Assembly (NCBI GenBank): GCA_013286425.1
Contig: JABDFS010000028.1
Coordinates: 1-36,594, forward strand
Reading direction: 5' to 3'
DNA length: 36,594 nucleotides
Source: Bacteroidota bacterium
Lineage (GTDB): Bacteria; Bacteroidota; Bacteroidia; Chitinophagales; Chitinophagaceae
Shown here: in pieces, positions 1-8,362 of the stretch
Position numbering within the stretch: position 1 is the stretch's first letter
Layout: every line of letters starts with the position of its first letter
Translations under genes and position numbers: made by a program
Notes under the pieces: generated by a model
What the model was told of the DNA's origin: nothing
What the model saw: the letters and a program-made list of their open reading frames with translations, nothing else
Databases searched by the model: none

Positions 1-27
1 ATGCGGGATTATGGGCTATTTTAAAAT

Positions 28-1041
28 TTATTTGCTTATTAAGCCTGCAAAATATTTTACAGTTCTTACCAACTGGCTTACATAACTCATTTCGTTATCA
101 TACCAGCTAACAACACGAATCAATTGAGCGTCGCCCACGGTTTGTACGCGTGTTTGTGTGGCATCAAACAAAGAACCATAGCTTATGCCAATAATATCTG
201 TGCTAACTATTTCATCTGTAGTGTAGCCAAAGCTTTCGTTGCTGGCAGCTTTCATTGCAGCATTTAATTCATCAACAGTTGTTTTCCTGCCAATGATAGC
301 TGTTAATTCGGTTAAAGAACCTGTTATAGTTGGAACACGTTGCGCAGAACCATCTAATTTGCCTTTAAGGTTAGGCAATACCAAACCAATAGCTTTAGCA
401 GCACCGGTACTGTTTGGAACAATGTTCTGTGCAGCGGCACGTGCCCTTCTTAAATCGCCTTTAGGATGTGGAGCATCCTGCGTATTCTGATCGTTGGTAT
501 AAGCATGAATGGTCGTCATTAACCCATTTACAATACCGAAAGAATCATCTAATACTTTAGCCATCGGTGCAAGGCAATTTGTAGTACAGGATGCACAACT
601 TATAATTGTTTCAGAGCCGTCGAGTATACTATGGTTTACATTAAACACGATTGTTTTAAGATCGCCGGTTGCCGGTGCAGAAATAACAACGCGTTTAGCA
701 CCCGCTTTTAAATGCGCTTCTGCTTTTACCTTATCGGTAAAGAACCCTGTACATTCCAATACTACATCTACATCATGATCGCCCCATGGAATTTGTGCAG
801 GATCTTTCTGTGCATATATTTTTATTTCACTTCCCTCTACTGTAATAGAGTTGTCTGAAAACGTAACTTCTTTGCCAAACCTTCCCTGTGCACTATCATA
901 TTTTAATAGGTGAGCCAATACTTTTGGACTGGTTAAATCGTTGATTGCCACTACTTCAATGCCATCCATGTGATATATCTGGCGGTAAACAAGCCTGCCT
1001 ATGCGGCCAAATCCATTTATTGCAACTTTAACTGTGCTCAT
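28..1041 (-). CDS. gap: Glyceraldehyde-3-phosphate dehydrogenase (type I, NAD-dependent)
   Basis: The protein oxidises and phosphorylates glyceraldehyde 3-phosphate to 1,3-bisphosphoglycerate with NAD+ in glycolysis, in the cytoplasm. With the start chosen here it has 337 residues, the usual family length. The Rossmann motif NGFGRIGR is at residues 9-16, the Asn-Asp pair after the second strand (34-35) fits NAD rather than NADP use, the catalytic Cys152 lies in SCTTNC and the partner His179 in TIHAY. The C-terminal WYDNEMSY motif is present. The open frame extends nine codons further upstream, but the ATG at 1041 begins with [12 protein letters not shown], as in homologues, and lies about 25 bases after a good -7 box. 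The gene stands alone and is divergent from the small gene at 1145. Nothing is unusual in the sequence. Identification is very secure. Confidence 0.97.
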   Translation of the reverse strand: MSTVKVAINGFGRIGRLVYRQIYHMDGIEVVAINDLTSPKVLAHLLKYDSAQGRFGKEVTFSDNSITVEGSEIKIYAQKDPAQIPWGDHDVDVVLECTGFFTDKVKAEAHLKAGAKRVVISAPATGDLKTIVFNVNHSILDGSETIISCASCTTNCLAPMAKVLDDSFGIVNGLMTTIHAYTNDQNTQDAPHPKGDLRRARAAAQNIVPNSTGAAKAIGLVLPNLKGKLDGSAQRVPTITGSLTELTAIIGRKTTVDELNAAMKAASNESFGYTTDEIVSTDIIGISYGSLFDATQTRVQTVGDAQLIRVVSWYDNEMSYVSQLVRTVKYFAGLISK

Positions 1042-1065
1042 AACAAATTTTATTTTTTGAGACCG

Positions 1066-1073
1066 CAAATTTA
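1066..1073 (-). promoter_or_regulatory. Bacteroidota-type -7 box for gap
   Basis: On the minus strand this reads TAAATTTG, an exact match to the TAnnTTTG -7 consensus of the Bacteroidota housekeeping sigma factor. It lies 24 bases before the chosen gap start codon, giving a short leader. A clear TTTG-type -33 element is not visible, so the call rests on the -7 box and its position. Confidence 0.45.
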
Positions 1074-1144
1074 CAGGATTATCTTAACTGTTAATAGTGT
1101 TTTTTCGCATATAAACCTCTTTCGGCGCTTGCTATCTTCGTAAC

Positions 1145-1414
1145 ATGAAGATGCGCAATGACGATATAAGAACGATCACTGAAATTAAACAGTTCTTGCT
1201 CGACCCGCCCGTAAGTTTTAAGTTAAAGGATTATGCCAGTAAGCATGTGCAGGATGCTGCAGATCTTTTATCGGCTTACGCCGAAGCAGCAGCAGTACAG
1301 AATTATTTGCTTGATCTTCATGAACAACTCGAAACAAACAGTATTTCACAGGAAGAATTGCGGAATAAACTAAAAGAAGCTGGCATTCAAATAAGCAGGC
1401 TAACAAATAAATGA
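1145..1414 (+). CDS. Small hypothetical protein, helical
   Basis: I do not recognise this 89-residue protein. It is rich in charged residues, Ala, Leu and Gln and should be almost wholly helical, with no signal peptide, membrane segment or Cys. The central stretch (about residues 27-60) looks amphipathic and could pair as a coiled coil. It is divergent from gap and converges with the DUF2490 gene, with only three bases between the two stop codons. The start could be either of two Met codons (residue 1 or 3); no strong ribosome site helps decide. The opposite strand also has an open frame here, but without recognisable content. The tight fit between neighbours favours a real gene. Confidence 0.6.
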   Translation: MKMRNDDIRTITEIKQFLLDPPVSFKLKDYASKHVQDAADLLSAYAEAAAVQNYLLDLHEQLETNSISQEELRNKLKEAGIQISRLTNK

Positions 1415-1417
1415 TCA

Positions 1418-2140
1418 CTAATCGGCATCAGAAAAATGAACCTTTTTATGCGGCGTTCCTGCATTTAACAGCAAAGAGGTTTGAAAAAAATTCTTCCCTG
1501 AACTGCTTCCATCAGCAAAAAAATCGGACTGCCTTATTAAACCCATTTGCACAGTAAAAACTTTTGAGAACCTGTAACCGGCGCCGCCAAAAATTCTGTT
1601 GCGTAGAAAATAAGGATCTTTATCAGTGAAGAATACTTCGTCAAACACGATCGGAAAAAAAGTTTTGTCCTCAATCTTTGGGTGATTTACAGGTACGGAA
1701 AGCAACAACCGGTAGCGAAACCTGTTATGATAAACACCATTCAGCCAACGTTGTTCGAAGCGAACGCGGTTTTCTATGTTTATGCGATTTAAGTTAGTGG
1801 TATATACAAATTGCTCCCAGAGCCTGTTCTCATTTGTTTGAACTGGTTTTTCATAATTCCCTGGATAAGTATAGGTCTTATAATTGCCATAGCCGGCAAA
1901 AACATTCATATCATCAGTAAGCTTATAATTTACACCACCTTTTAATTCACGGTAGTAGAAGTCATCAAATACATGCTGGCTGCGGGTTTGCACCTCGGTA
2001 TATAAAGTAAATTTTTTTGTGATGTGATAATTAAGATTCACCAGGTACCAGCCACCAAATACGTTGTTTTGCGCGCAAGCTGCAATAGGGAAAGCCAATA
2101 AACTTATGGCGATTGCTTTGCAAATAATTTGCTGTTTCAA
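1418..2140 (-). CDS. DUF2490 family outer-membrane beta-barrel protein
   Basis: This 240-residue protein has an N-terminal signal peptide (hydrophobic residues 8-21, cleavage probably after CAQ near residue 24). The rest is made of alternating strands rich in Tyr, Phe, Arg and Asn, with the pattern of DUF2490 proteins: FGGWYLVNLNY near the mature start, a WEQFVYTTNL segment, and ENRVRFEQRW in the middle. Such proteins are taken to be small outer-membrane barrels, but the role is unknown. The IAAC at the signal end could be read as a weak lipobox, yet the barrel character makes signal peptidase I cleavage more likely. It is the last gene of a possible minus-strand group that starts with the receiver at 5117, lying 76 bases after the HD-YitT gene. 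Confidence 0.8.
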   Translation of the reverse strand: MKQQIICKAIAISLLAFPIAACAQNNVFGGWYLVNLNYHITKKFTLYTEVQTRSQHVFDDFYYRELKGGVNYKLTDDMNVFAGYGNYKTYTYPGNYEKPVQTNENRLWEQFVYTTNLNRINIENRVRFEQRWLNGVYHNRFRYRLLLSVPVNHPKIEDKTFFPIVFDEVFFTDKDPYFLRNRIFGGAGYRFSKVFTVQMGLIRQSDFFADGSSSGKNFFQTSLLLNAGTPHKKVHFSDAD

Positions 2141-2216
2141 TAAAGAAAAATATAAGCAATGATAATAATAATTTCATATTGAAACCAGGCAGTTGAAGGT
2201 TTTATTTTGTAAGCGG

Positions 2217-3674
2217 CTAATGACTTTGCCGCCGTTTCAACACACCGCCGGATGTTTCTTTTATGGTGCTAGCAAAAATGAATGCTTTGGGGTCTTCGGC
2301 ATAAACAAGATTTTTAAGCTTGCGCAATTCAAGCCTTGTAATAACGGTGAAAATAATATCTACGTCTGAGTGAACTTCATATTTACCCGGCAGGAATCCG
2401 CGTTCGCCTTTGTAAATAGTAATGCCGCGACCCATTTCATTCACCAGCTTTTCTTTAATGTGCTCGCTGTGTGCAGAAATGATGGTAACGCCTGTATAAG
2501 CTTCAACACCTTCTACTACATAATCAACTGTTTTTGTTGCAGTGAAATAAGTAAGCATTGAATACAACGCCGTAGCTATTCCTGAGTGAAAACCTGCAAT
2601 TATAAAAATGATAGCATTTATAAATAATATTATCTCGCTGATAGTAAAGCTGCTGCGTTTAAGCGTGTAAACAGCAAGCACTTCAATACCATCCATTGCA
2701 GAGCCGGCGCGAATGTTCAAACCCATACCGATGCCGGCAAAAAATCCACCGAAGATTGAGATAAGCACCTTATCGGAATCATGCATTACAATTGGAGGAA
2801 ACGGAATAAAATGTGTGCATATACTAACGATGAGAATTGAGCAAAAAGTTTTAAATGCAAATCTTCTGTTTATTGCATAAGCAGCCAGAATAATAAGCGG
2901 AATATTCAATATAAAAATCACCAATGGAAAATCTATCTTATAAACCGCATTTATTAAAAGCGAGATACCTGTAACGCCGCCATCAAGAAAAAGGTTGGGA
3001 ATTAAAAAGCTTCTCAGCGCAAAACTTCCTATCAGCGAACCCGCCACCATTAATACAATGTCTGAAAGCCTGAAATCATTGTGTGATTGTTTATGCTGTC
3101 TTAAACTGGTTTTTACATACCTGAGGTTTGCTCGTTTTTTTGCATCCAGTTTGCTTTTTGCAGTTCCGGTAAAATAGCTGTGCGATTCAAGAAAGCTTAT
3201 TTGTTGCAGCAGCCAGTTTTCGTTGCTTAAGGCAGGCGTAAAATGCCTCAGTTCGCGAAACAATCTTCCTGAATGTAACTGGTAGTCGTTCGTTCCTAAA
3301 TAATAAATATCGGCATCGCATAAAACGCGGGATATTTTATCGAAAGCCGATTGAGGAATTTGTGTTGTCATTATTATGCCGCACACCTGATCGATTTCTT
3401 CCGGTGTATAATCAAACTCCGGCATGTGTTGCCGCGCCAGTTCGCAGGAATGTTTTTCATGATTCAAATTTGAAATAAGAAACCCTGAATCATGCAAAGC
3501 TGCAGCGGTGCGCAATATAGAAAGGTCATATTCAGAAAGATTTTCACCTTTACCGAGCTCCATTGCATGCATTATAACCTCTTCTGTATGGAACGCATTA
3601 TGATAAGATAAATAATGCGGCAGCTCTTTGTGCAGTTTTTCAAGAATAAATGATTCTAACTTCTCAACTTGCAT
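2217..3674 (-). CDS. HD-domain phosphohydrolase fused to YitT/DUF2179 membrane protein
   Basis: This 485-residue protein has two parts. Residues 1-190 form an HD-superfamily metal-dependent phosphohydrolase: His25 and His29 in YHNAFHT, the His61-Asp62 doublet in LHDSGF, and Asp122 as candidate last ligand. Residues 203-400 form a YitT-type membrane domain with about five helices and the motif DGGVTGISLL (231-240). Residues 412-478 match the DUF2179 tail of YitT proteins (RGITIYKGERGF, then DPKAFIFAS). YitT proteins are usually about 290 residues and lack an HD domain, so this is a fusion. The HD part would face the cytoplasm. Its substrate is unknown; a nucleotide or cyclic nucleotide is possible given the cyclase encoded 29 bases upstream. 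The domain calls are firm, the function is not. Confidence 0.85.
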   Translation of the reverse strand: MQVEKLESFILEKLHKELPHYLSYHNAFHTEEVIMHAMELGKGENLSEYDLSILRTAAALHDSGFLISNLNHEKHSCELARQHMPEFDYTPEEIDQVCGIIMTTQIPQSAFDKISRVLCDADIYYLGTNDYQLHSGRLFRELRHFTPALSNENWLLQQISFLESHSYFTGTAKSKLDAKKRANLRYVKTSLRQHKQSHNDFRLSDIVLMVAGSLIGSFALRSFLIPNLFLDGGVTGISLLINAVYKIDFPLVIFILNIPLIILAAYAINRRFAFKTFCSILIVSICTHFIPFPPIVMHDSDKVLISIFGGFFAGIGMGLNIRAGSAMDGIEVLAVYTLKRSSFTISEIILFINAIIFIIAGFHSGIATALYSMLTYFTATKTVDYVVEGVEAYTGVTIISAHSEHIKEKLVNEMGRGITIYKGERGFLPGKYEVHSDVDIIFTVITRLELRKLKNLVYAEDPKAFIFASTIKETSGGVLKRRQSH

Positions 3675-3703
3675 TTTGTAGATTCTATTCGCGTAAAATG
3701 TGT

Positions 3704-4744
3704 TTAGTTAAGCACCTCGTAAGCCTCAACAGGCTCTCTTTTATTTTTAAGCGTGATCTGCCCTACAAGTGCACAATTGAAAAATTCTTTGATCTTGTCA
3801 TAGGCGCTTAATGAAATTAATATTTGTCCCGGCTTTGCCTGACTCTGTAATCGCTGTGCGGTATTAACAGCATCCCCAATAACGGTATAATCTAAGCGGC
3901 GCAGGCTTGCAGAACCAATATTGCCCGATATCATTTCTCCGTTATTAACACCAATAGATACTTGTGGTAAAAAATTCAAAACAATTTTTTCCTGCGGCAA
4001 TTTCTGTATGGCATCACGAATGGCAATACAGGCTTCTATTGCACGGTCTAAATGAAAATCGCCACGAAAAACAGCCATAACAGCATCACCCATAAATTTA
4101 TCAACGTGGCCGTTCTGTTCAATTATTTCTTTTACTATAACATCAAAATAATTGTTCAGTAATTTAACCACTGTATCAGGCTGCTCTGTTTCTGTAAGTG
4201 CAGTAAAACTGCATATATCAACAAAAACTACGGTTGCTTCTATGCTATCACTTGCAGTAAGTGTTTGTTCAAACTCACGCTTCTCCATAAACTTCAACAC
4301 AGACTCATCAACATACATCTTCAATATGTTGTTTTCTTTAATAGCTTGCAGTGTTTGTCTTATCTGGGAAACATAAGCTATGGTTTTTTTGAGCGTTAGT
4401 TCAAAATCTTCAAAATTTACGGGTTTGGTAATAAAATCAAATGCACCCCTGTTCATAGCAGTGCGAATGTTATCCATATCGCCATAAGCGGAAACAATAA
4501 CTGCTTTTATAAGCGGGCTTACTTCACTCAGTTTTTCCAGTAATGTCAGGCCATCCATTTCAGGCATATTGATATCACTAAAGATCATATCAATATCGGG
4601 TTGCTCTTTTATTTTATCCAGTGCTTCTTTTCCATTCAATGAGAAAACAAATTCGTACTGGTGCTCCCTTATCTGTCTTCGGAATTTTTGTTTAATCAGC
4701 ACTTCCAGATCCGTTTCATCATCTACTACCAATATTTTAGGCAT
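3704..4744 (-). CDS. Response regulator with class III adenylyl cyclase output
   Basis: This soluble 346-residue protein has a receiver domain (residues 1-122) with acidic pocket Asp8/Asp9, phosphoacceptor Asp57, switch Ser85 and Lys107, a helical linker (123-165), and a class III nucleotide cyclase domain (168-345). Cyclase metal ligands are Asp176 and Asp220; the base-selecting pair is Lys216 (DKFMGD) and Asp285 (RLDYTVIGD), the pair expected for ATP; Asn294 and Arg298 are the transition-state residues. All catalytic positions needed for a homodimeric cyclase are present, so phosphorylation probably controls cAMP synthesis. Its start overlaps the end of the upstream receiver gene by eight bases, suggesting translational coupling. 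No histidine kinase is in the same cluster. Guanylyl specificity is less likely. Confidence 0.9.
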   Translation of the reverse strand: MPKILVVDDETDLEVLIKQKFRRQIREHQYEFVFSLNGKEALDKIKEQPDIDMIFSDINMPEMDGLTLLEKLSEVSPLIKAVIVSAYGDMDNIRTAMNRGAFDFITKPVNFEDFELTLKKTIAYVSQIRQTLQAIKENNILKMYVDESVLKFMEKREFEQTLTASDSIEATVVFVDICSFTALTETEQPDTVVKLLNNYFDVIVKEIIEQNGHVDKFMGDAVMAVFRGDFHLDRAIEACIAIRDAIQKLPQEKIVLNFLPQVSIGVNNGEMISGNIGSASLRRLDYTVIGDAVNTAQRLQSQAKPGQILISLSAYDKIKEFFNCALVGQITLKNKREPVEAYEVLN

Positions 4745-5117
4745 GTATTGTTTTTTTTAGCTTTTCTTTCAAATGAACAAAGTCTACAGGCTTTGTAAGA
4801 AAATCGTCTGCGCCTAACTGCATTGCTTTGCTATAATTTTCACTATCGCCATAAGCAGTTATCATCATTACAATTGGCGGCGGCGCTTCAAACATTTTCT
4901 TAATTTTCTCAAGCAGCACAAGGCCGCTCATGCCCGGCATATTAATATCAGACAAAATTAATACAACTTCGTGCTCATGCCGTTTTATATAATCAAGTGC
5001 TTCTTCGCCTGAAAATGCAAAAGCAAATTCAAACTCAGCAGTTCTTATTTCTTTTCTGAAGCGCTGTTCAAACAACGTTTGTATATCTTTCTCGTCGTCT
5101 ACTACAAGAATTTTCAT
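4737..5117 (-). CDS. Stand-alone response regulator receiver (CheY-like)
   Basis: This 126-residue protein is a receiver domain only. It has acidic pocket Asp7/Asp8, phosphoacceptor Asp57 in [11 protein letters not shown], the conserved Thr before AYGD, and the switch Lys in TKPVD. It closely resembles the receiver of the next gene (shared VVDDE, EFAF, SDINMPxM and AYGD patterns), so the two probably arose by duplication. With no output domain it may relay phosphate, act as a phosphate sink, or bind a partner such as the cyclase protein, with which it overlaps by eight bases. The cognate kinase is not adjacent. It is the first gene of the minus-strand group and is divergent from the ABC exporter, with 150 bases between. 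Confidence 0.92.
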   Translation of the reverse strand: MKILVVDDEKDIQTLFEQRFRKEIRTAEFEFAFAFSGEEALDYIKRHEHEVVLILSDINMPGMSGLVLLEKIKKMFEAPPPIVMMITAYGDSENYSKAMQLGADDFLTKPVDFVHLKEKLKKTIHA

Positions 5118-5267
5118 AGAGAATGTTTGTTAGATAGAATTTTTAATGCGCAAATTTTATTTAATCGTTGTAAATTATAAAAATTTAATCAATAGAAATT
5201 TATAATAAATCCACAACCCTTTAAAACGAAAGATGATCTTAGTGTGGATTCGTAATAATTTAGCAGC

Positions 5268-7103
5268 ATGAAACCATTAACTGCAGAGAAGGAAAAAAGC
5301 AGGAAAAACCTTACTAAGCTTGTATTTCAGCAAGTATATCCTTACAGAAAATGGTTGCTGCTCATCTTTTTTGCAATGATCGTTCAAACATTAATGGACA
5401 TTGCAACTCCATGGCCTTTAAAGGTAGTTATTGATAATGTAATAGGCAATCACGCTTTACCATCATGGCTGCAATGGCTGAACAGTTCAACAGGTGAAAG
5501 CAAACTGAAGATTGCAGCCATCGCTTCCTTATCGTTGATCATTATTACAGTTATCGGCGCACTGGCATCGTACGTTTACAGTTATTTTACGGAAAGTGTT
5601 GCACAATATGTTGCCAACGATGTGCGGCAGGAAGTATATCATCACCTACAAAGATTATCGCTTGGTTATTATGATACACACCAGGTTGGAAAAATATTAA
5701 GTACCATCACAACGGATGTATCTACCATGCAGGATTTTGTATCGTCAACACTGCTGAGTATTGTGGTGGATGCAATGACCATTATCGGTATTCTTTCCCT
5801 GATGTTTTTTATTAACTGGAGTTTTGCCTTACTTGCAATAGCTGTAACACCATTTCTGCTGGTATTTGTTTTTCGATTTAAGAAAGCAGTAAAAAGATCT
5901 ACACGTGAAGTGCGGAAAGATGAAAGCGAAATGCTGGCTGTACTGCAGCAAGGTCTTGAATCAATAAGAGTAATTAACGCGTTCGGCACGCAGCAAACTG
6001 AAGAGGACCGCCTAAAGAAGGTTAGTATGGAAACAGTGCATGCTGCATTAAAAACACGCCGTTTAAAAGCGTTGGTTTCTCCCGTTGTTTCCATTGTCGT
6101 TACATTATGCCTTGCACTGGTTTTGTGGAAAGGTTCATCGCTTGTGCTCGCCGGTGTAATGACGGTAGGTTCACTTACAGTTTTAATTACCTATCTCACC
6201 AAATTTTTTAGTCCGGTAAAAGACCTTGCAAAAATGACAAATGCTGTTGCACAGGCAACCGTTGCATTGGAACGCATTCAGCAAATTCTTTCAACTGATG
6301 ATGTTATTCCGGAAAAACCAAATGCACTCGTACCCCAGAAATTAAACGGCGAAATAATTTTTGACAATGTTTCTTTCGGATATAATCATTCTGTAACGGT
6401 ATTAAAAAATATCAATCTTAAAATAAATCCCGGCGAACGCATTGGCATATGCGGACAAACCGGCTGCGGTAAATCAACCATTGCCGGATTGATATCAAGA
6501 TTTTATGATCCTTCAGGCGGAAAAATCTTAATTGACGAAATTGATATTACCGATTATAATCTTGAAGCATTAAGAAAACAGGTTGGCTTTGTATTGCAGG
6601 ATACTTTTTTATTCTATGGTTCTGTGGCAGAAAATATTGCTTACGGAAAACCTGCTGCTACTGAAGAAGAAATAAGAAATGCAGCAAGGCTTGCCGATGC
6701 GGAAGAATTTATTTTAAAAATGCCGGAGGGTTACAATACGCTTGTTGGCGAAAGAGGCTTAACATTATCAGGCGGGCAGCGCCAACGCATTGGCATAGCA
6801 AGAGCGGTTATTCGCAATTCTCCCATTCTTGTTCTTGATGAACCAACATCAGCGCTTGATTCGGAATCTGAAAAAATAGTAATTGATGCGCTTGAAAAAT
6901 TAATGGAAGGCAAAACGGTTATCACCATTGCGCACAGGTTAAGCACAATAAGAAATTCAGACAGGATTATCGTTATAAAAGATGGGGTAATTGAAGAGGA
7001 AGGAAGCCACGAAGAATTGATAACGTACGGAAAATTTTATTCGGAACTTTACCAGGCAAGAACGAGAACAAACATCAGTATAAACAATCCCGTGTCAAAA
7101 TAA
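5268..7103 (+). CDS. ABC-type exporter, fused membrane and ATPase half-transporter
   Basis: This 611-residue protein is a type IV (MsbA-like) ABC half-transporter that should work as a homodimer in the inner membrane and export a lipid, peptide or drug. The membrane domain (about 25-325) has six helices. The ATPase domain (about 360-600) has Walker A GQTGCGKST (396-404), Q-loop Gln444 in LQDTF, signature LSGGQ (500-504), Walker B ILVLDEP (520-526) and the switch His556 in IAHR. All catalytic residues are intact. The gene is followed after 28 bases by the phospholipase D-like gene on the same strand, so the two are probably co-transcribed. The substrate cannot be read from the sequence; the neighbour hints at lipid metabolism. 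Confidence 0.95.
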   Translation: MKPLTAEKEKSRKNLTKLVFQQVYPYRKWLLLIFFAMIVQTLMDIATPWPLKVVIDNVIGNHALPSWLQWLNSSTGESKLKIAAIASLSLIIITVIGALASYVYSYFTESVAQYVANDVRQEVYHHLQRLSLGYYDTHQVGKILSTITTDVSTMQDFVSSTLLSIVVDAMTIIGILSLMFFINWSFALLAIAVTPFLLVFVFRFKKAVKRSTREVRKDESEMLAVLQQGLESIRVINAFGTQQTEEDRLKKVSMETVHAALKTRRLKALVSPVVSIVVTLCLALVLWKGSSLVLAGVMTVGSLTVLITYLTKFFSPVKDLAKMTNAVAQATVALERIQQILSTDDVIPEKPNALVPQKLNGEIIFDNVSFGYNHSVTVLKNINLKINPGERIGICGQTGCGKSTIAGLISRFYDPSGGKILIDEIDITDYNLEALRKQVGFVLQDTFLFYGSVAENIAYGKPAATEEEIRNAARLADAEEFILKMPEGYNTLVGERGLTLSGGQRQRIGIARAVIRNSPILVLDEPTSALDSESEKIVIDALEKLMEGKTVITIAHRLSTIRNSDRIIVIKDGVIEEEGSHEELITYGKFYSELYQARTRTNISINNPVSK

Positions 7104-7131
7104 AAGAGGTAATATTTATTAAATTAAAATT

Positions 7132-8154
7132 ATGCATTACAGGTCAGTACTTGTTTTTCCTGACGATACTTCGAAACAGATAATTGAAACCATTAACGAT
7201 GCAAAGAAATCGTTGCGCATAAAAATGTTTCTTTTTTCAGATATTGATCTGATCGGTGCTGTTATTAATGCGCACAAACGCGGGCTTGATGTAAAAATAA
7301 TGCTGAACCCTTCGCGCAGAAGCGGTGAAGAAGAAAATGAAAGCACGCGAAAAATCCTCGAAGATGAAGGCATACATGTAAAAGATACGAATCCTTTTTT
7401 TGGATTAACGCATGAAAAGTCGATGGTGGTTGATGATAAAATTGCTTTTATTAAATCGCTTAACTGGGAAACAAAAAACCTGACTGAAACGCGCGACTAC
7501 GCTATCATTACTTCCAATCCGCATGAAGTAAAAGAAATTATTATGTGTTTTGAAGCTGATTGGGAAAGATCAGATTTTAATCCGGGCGAAAATGCACATT
7601 TAATCTGGTGCAGCAACAATGGCCGTCAGCGTATTGCTAATTTTATTGATGAAGCAAAACATTCATTGTTTATTCAGAATGAAAGATTCCAGGATCTTGT
7701 AATTATTGAACGCATTATACGCGCAGCAAGCCGCGGTGTTAAAGTGCACATCATGGTGCGTCCGCCGCATACGTTGAAAAAAGATAAATTGATTGAAGGC
7801 GTTGGCGGATTACGGATAATGGATGACGTTGGAATAAAAATTCATAAGCTGAGGCATTTAAAATTGCATGGAAAAATGTTGCTGGCTGATGAATGCAGGG
7901 CAATTGTGGGTTCAATAAATCTTACGCCGGGAAGCTTTGATGATCGCCGGGAACTTGCGATTGAAGTACATGATGATGCCATAATAGAAAGGTTACACGC
8001 AATAGCAAAGTTTGATTGGGAAAACTCGCACAAGCTTGATCTTACTGACACAGGTCTATTTGAAGATCTTGAATACAGGGGATCAGGCGGCGCAGAAAAA
8101 CTTGCACTTCATCCGGAGCATGAAAAGAAGAAACATCACGAACATAAAAAATAG
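7132..8154 (+). CDS. Phospholipase D-like protein with two HKD motifs
   Basis: This 340-residue protein has the two half-sites of the phospholipase D superfamily: His94-Lys96-Asp101 (HEKSMVVDD) followed by SLNWETKN, and His246-Lys248-Asp253 (HGKMLLADE) followed by GSINLTPGS. Members cleave or transfer phosphodiesters through a phospho-histidine, as in cardiolipin synthases, phospholipases and some nucleases. There is no signal peptide or membrane helix, unlike classical cardiolipin synthases, which favours a soluble or peripheral enzyme. The tail (about 326-340) is rich in His, Lys and Glu and may bind metal or membrane. It follows the ABC exporter by 28 bases. The superfamily is certain; the substrate is not. 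Confidence 0.9.
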   Translation: MHYRSVLVFPDDTSKQIIETINDAKKSLRIKMFLFSDIDLIGAVINAHKRGLDVKIMLNPSRRSGEEENESTRKILEDEGIHVKDTNPFFGLTHEKSMVVDDKIAFIKSLNWETKNLTETRDYAIITSNPHEVKEIIMCFEADWERSDFNPGENAHLIWCSNNGRQRIANFIDEAKHSLFIQNERFQDLVIIERIIRAASRGVKVHIMVRPPHTLKKDKLIEGVGGLRIMDDVGIKIHKLRHLKLHGKMLLADECRAIVGSINLTPGSFDDRRELAIEVHDDAIIERLHAIAKFDWENSHKLDLTDTGLFEDLEYRGSGGAEKLALHPEHEKKKHHEHKK

Positions 8155-8173
8155 ATTTGTATGAATTCTTTTA

Positions 8174-8249
8174 AACCACAGAGTAACGCGGAGTAAAATA
8201 AAAAGTTGCATTGTGTACTCTGAGCAATAACTCTTGTAACTCTGTGGTT
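8174..8249. repeat. Intergenic inverted repeat (AACCACAGAGT arms)
   Basis: An 11-base arm AACCACAGAGT at 8174-8184 is repeated exactly as its reverse complement at 8239-8249, with 54 bases between. The interior has further related GAGT/ACTC pieces. It lies between two convergent genes and could form a large hairpin that ends transcription from both sides. The ACCACAGAG theme resembles dispersed intergenic repeats common in Bacteroidota genomes (from memory, not checked). Confidence 0.55.
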
Positions 8250-8284
8250 AAATATTGCTGAACAAAGAATCAACTGTACCTGTC

Positions 8285-8340
8285 TACCGGCAGGCAGGCA
8301 AGTGTTGCGACGAAGCTCGATCGGAGTTCGTTTGCCGGTA
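8285..8340. repeat. Palindromic intergenic element (TACCGGCA arms)
   Basis: TACCGGCA at 8285-8292 pairs exactly with TGCCGGTA at 8333-8340. The left arm continues into a CAGGCAGGCA run, and the centre (about 8310-8329) is a second, imperfect palindrome around GATC. In translation the left part gives CLPAGRQ, a peptide commonly met in spurious Bacteroidota gene calls that arise from CCGGCAGG repeats. It is probably a REP-like mobile repeat next to the AACCACAGAGT element. Confidence 0.5.
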
Positions 8341-8362
8341 ACCAAAATAACTCAATAACTTA

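Noticed and set aside
1218-1418. A 66-codon minus-strand open frame opposite the small gene at 1145
   Set aside because: Its composition is not protein-like for this genome, it would overlap the DUF2490 stop, and the plus-strand frame fits the gene spacing better.
8136-8345. A 69-codon minus-strand open frame with CLPAGRQ
   Set aside because: The peptide comes from a CCGGCAGG intergenic repeat and the frame runs over two palindromes; it is a known kind of false gene.
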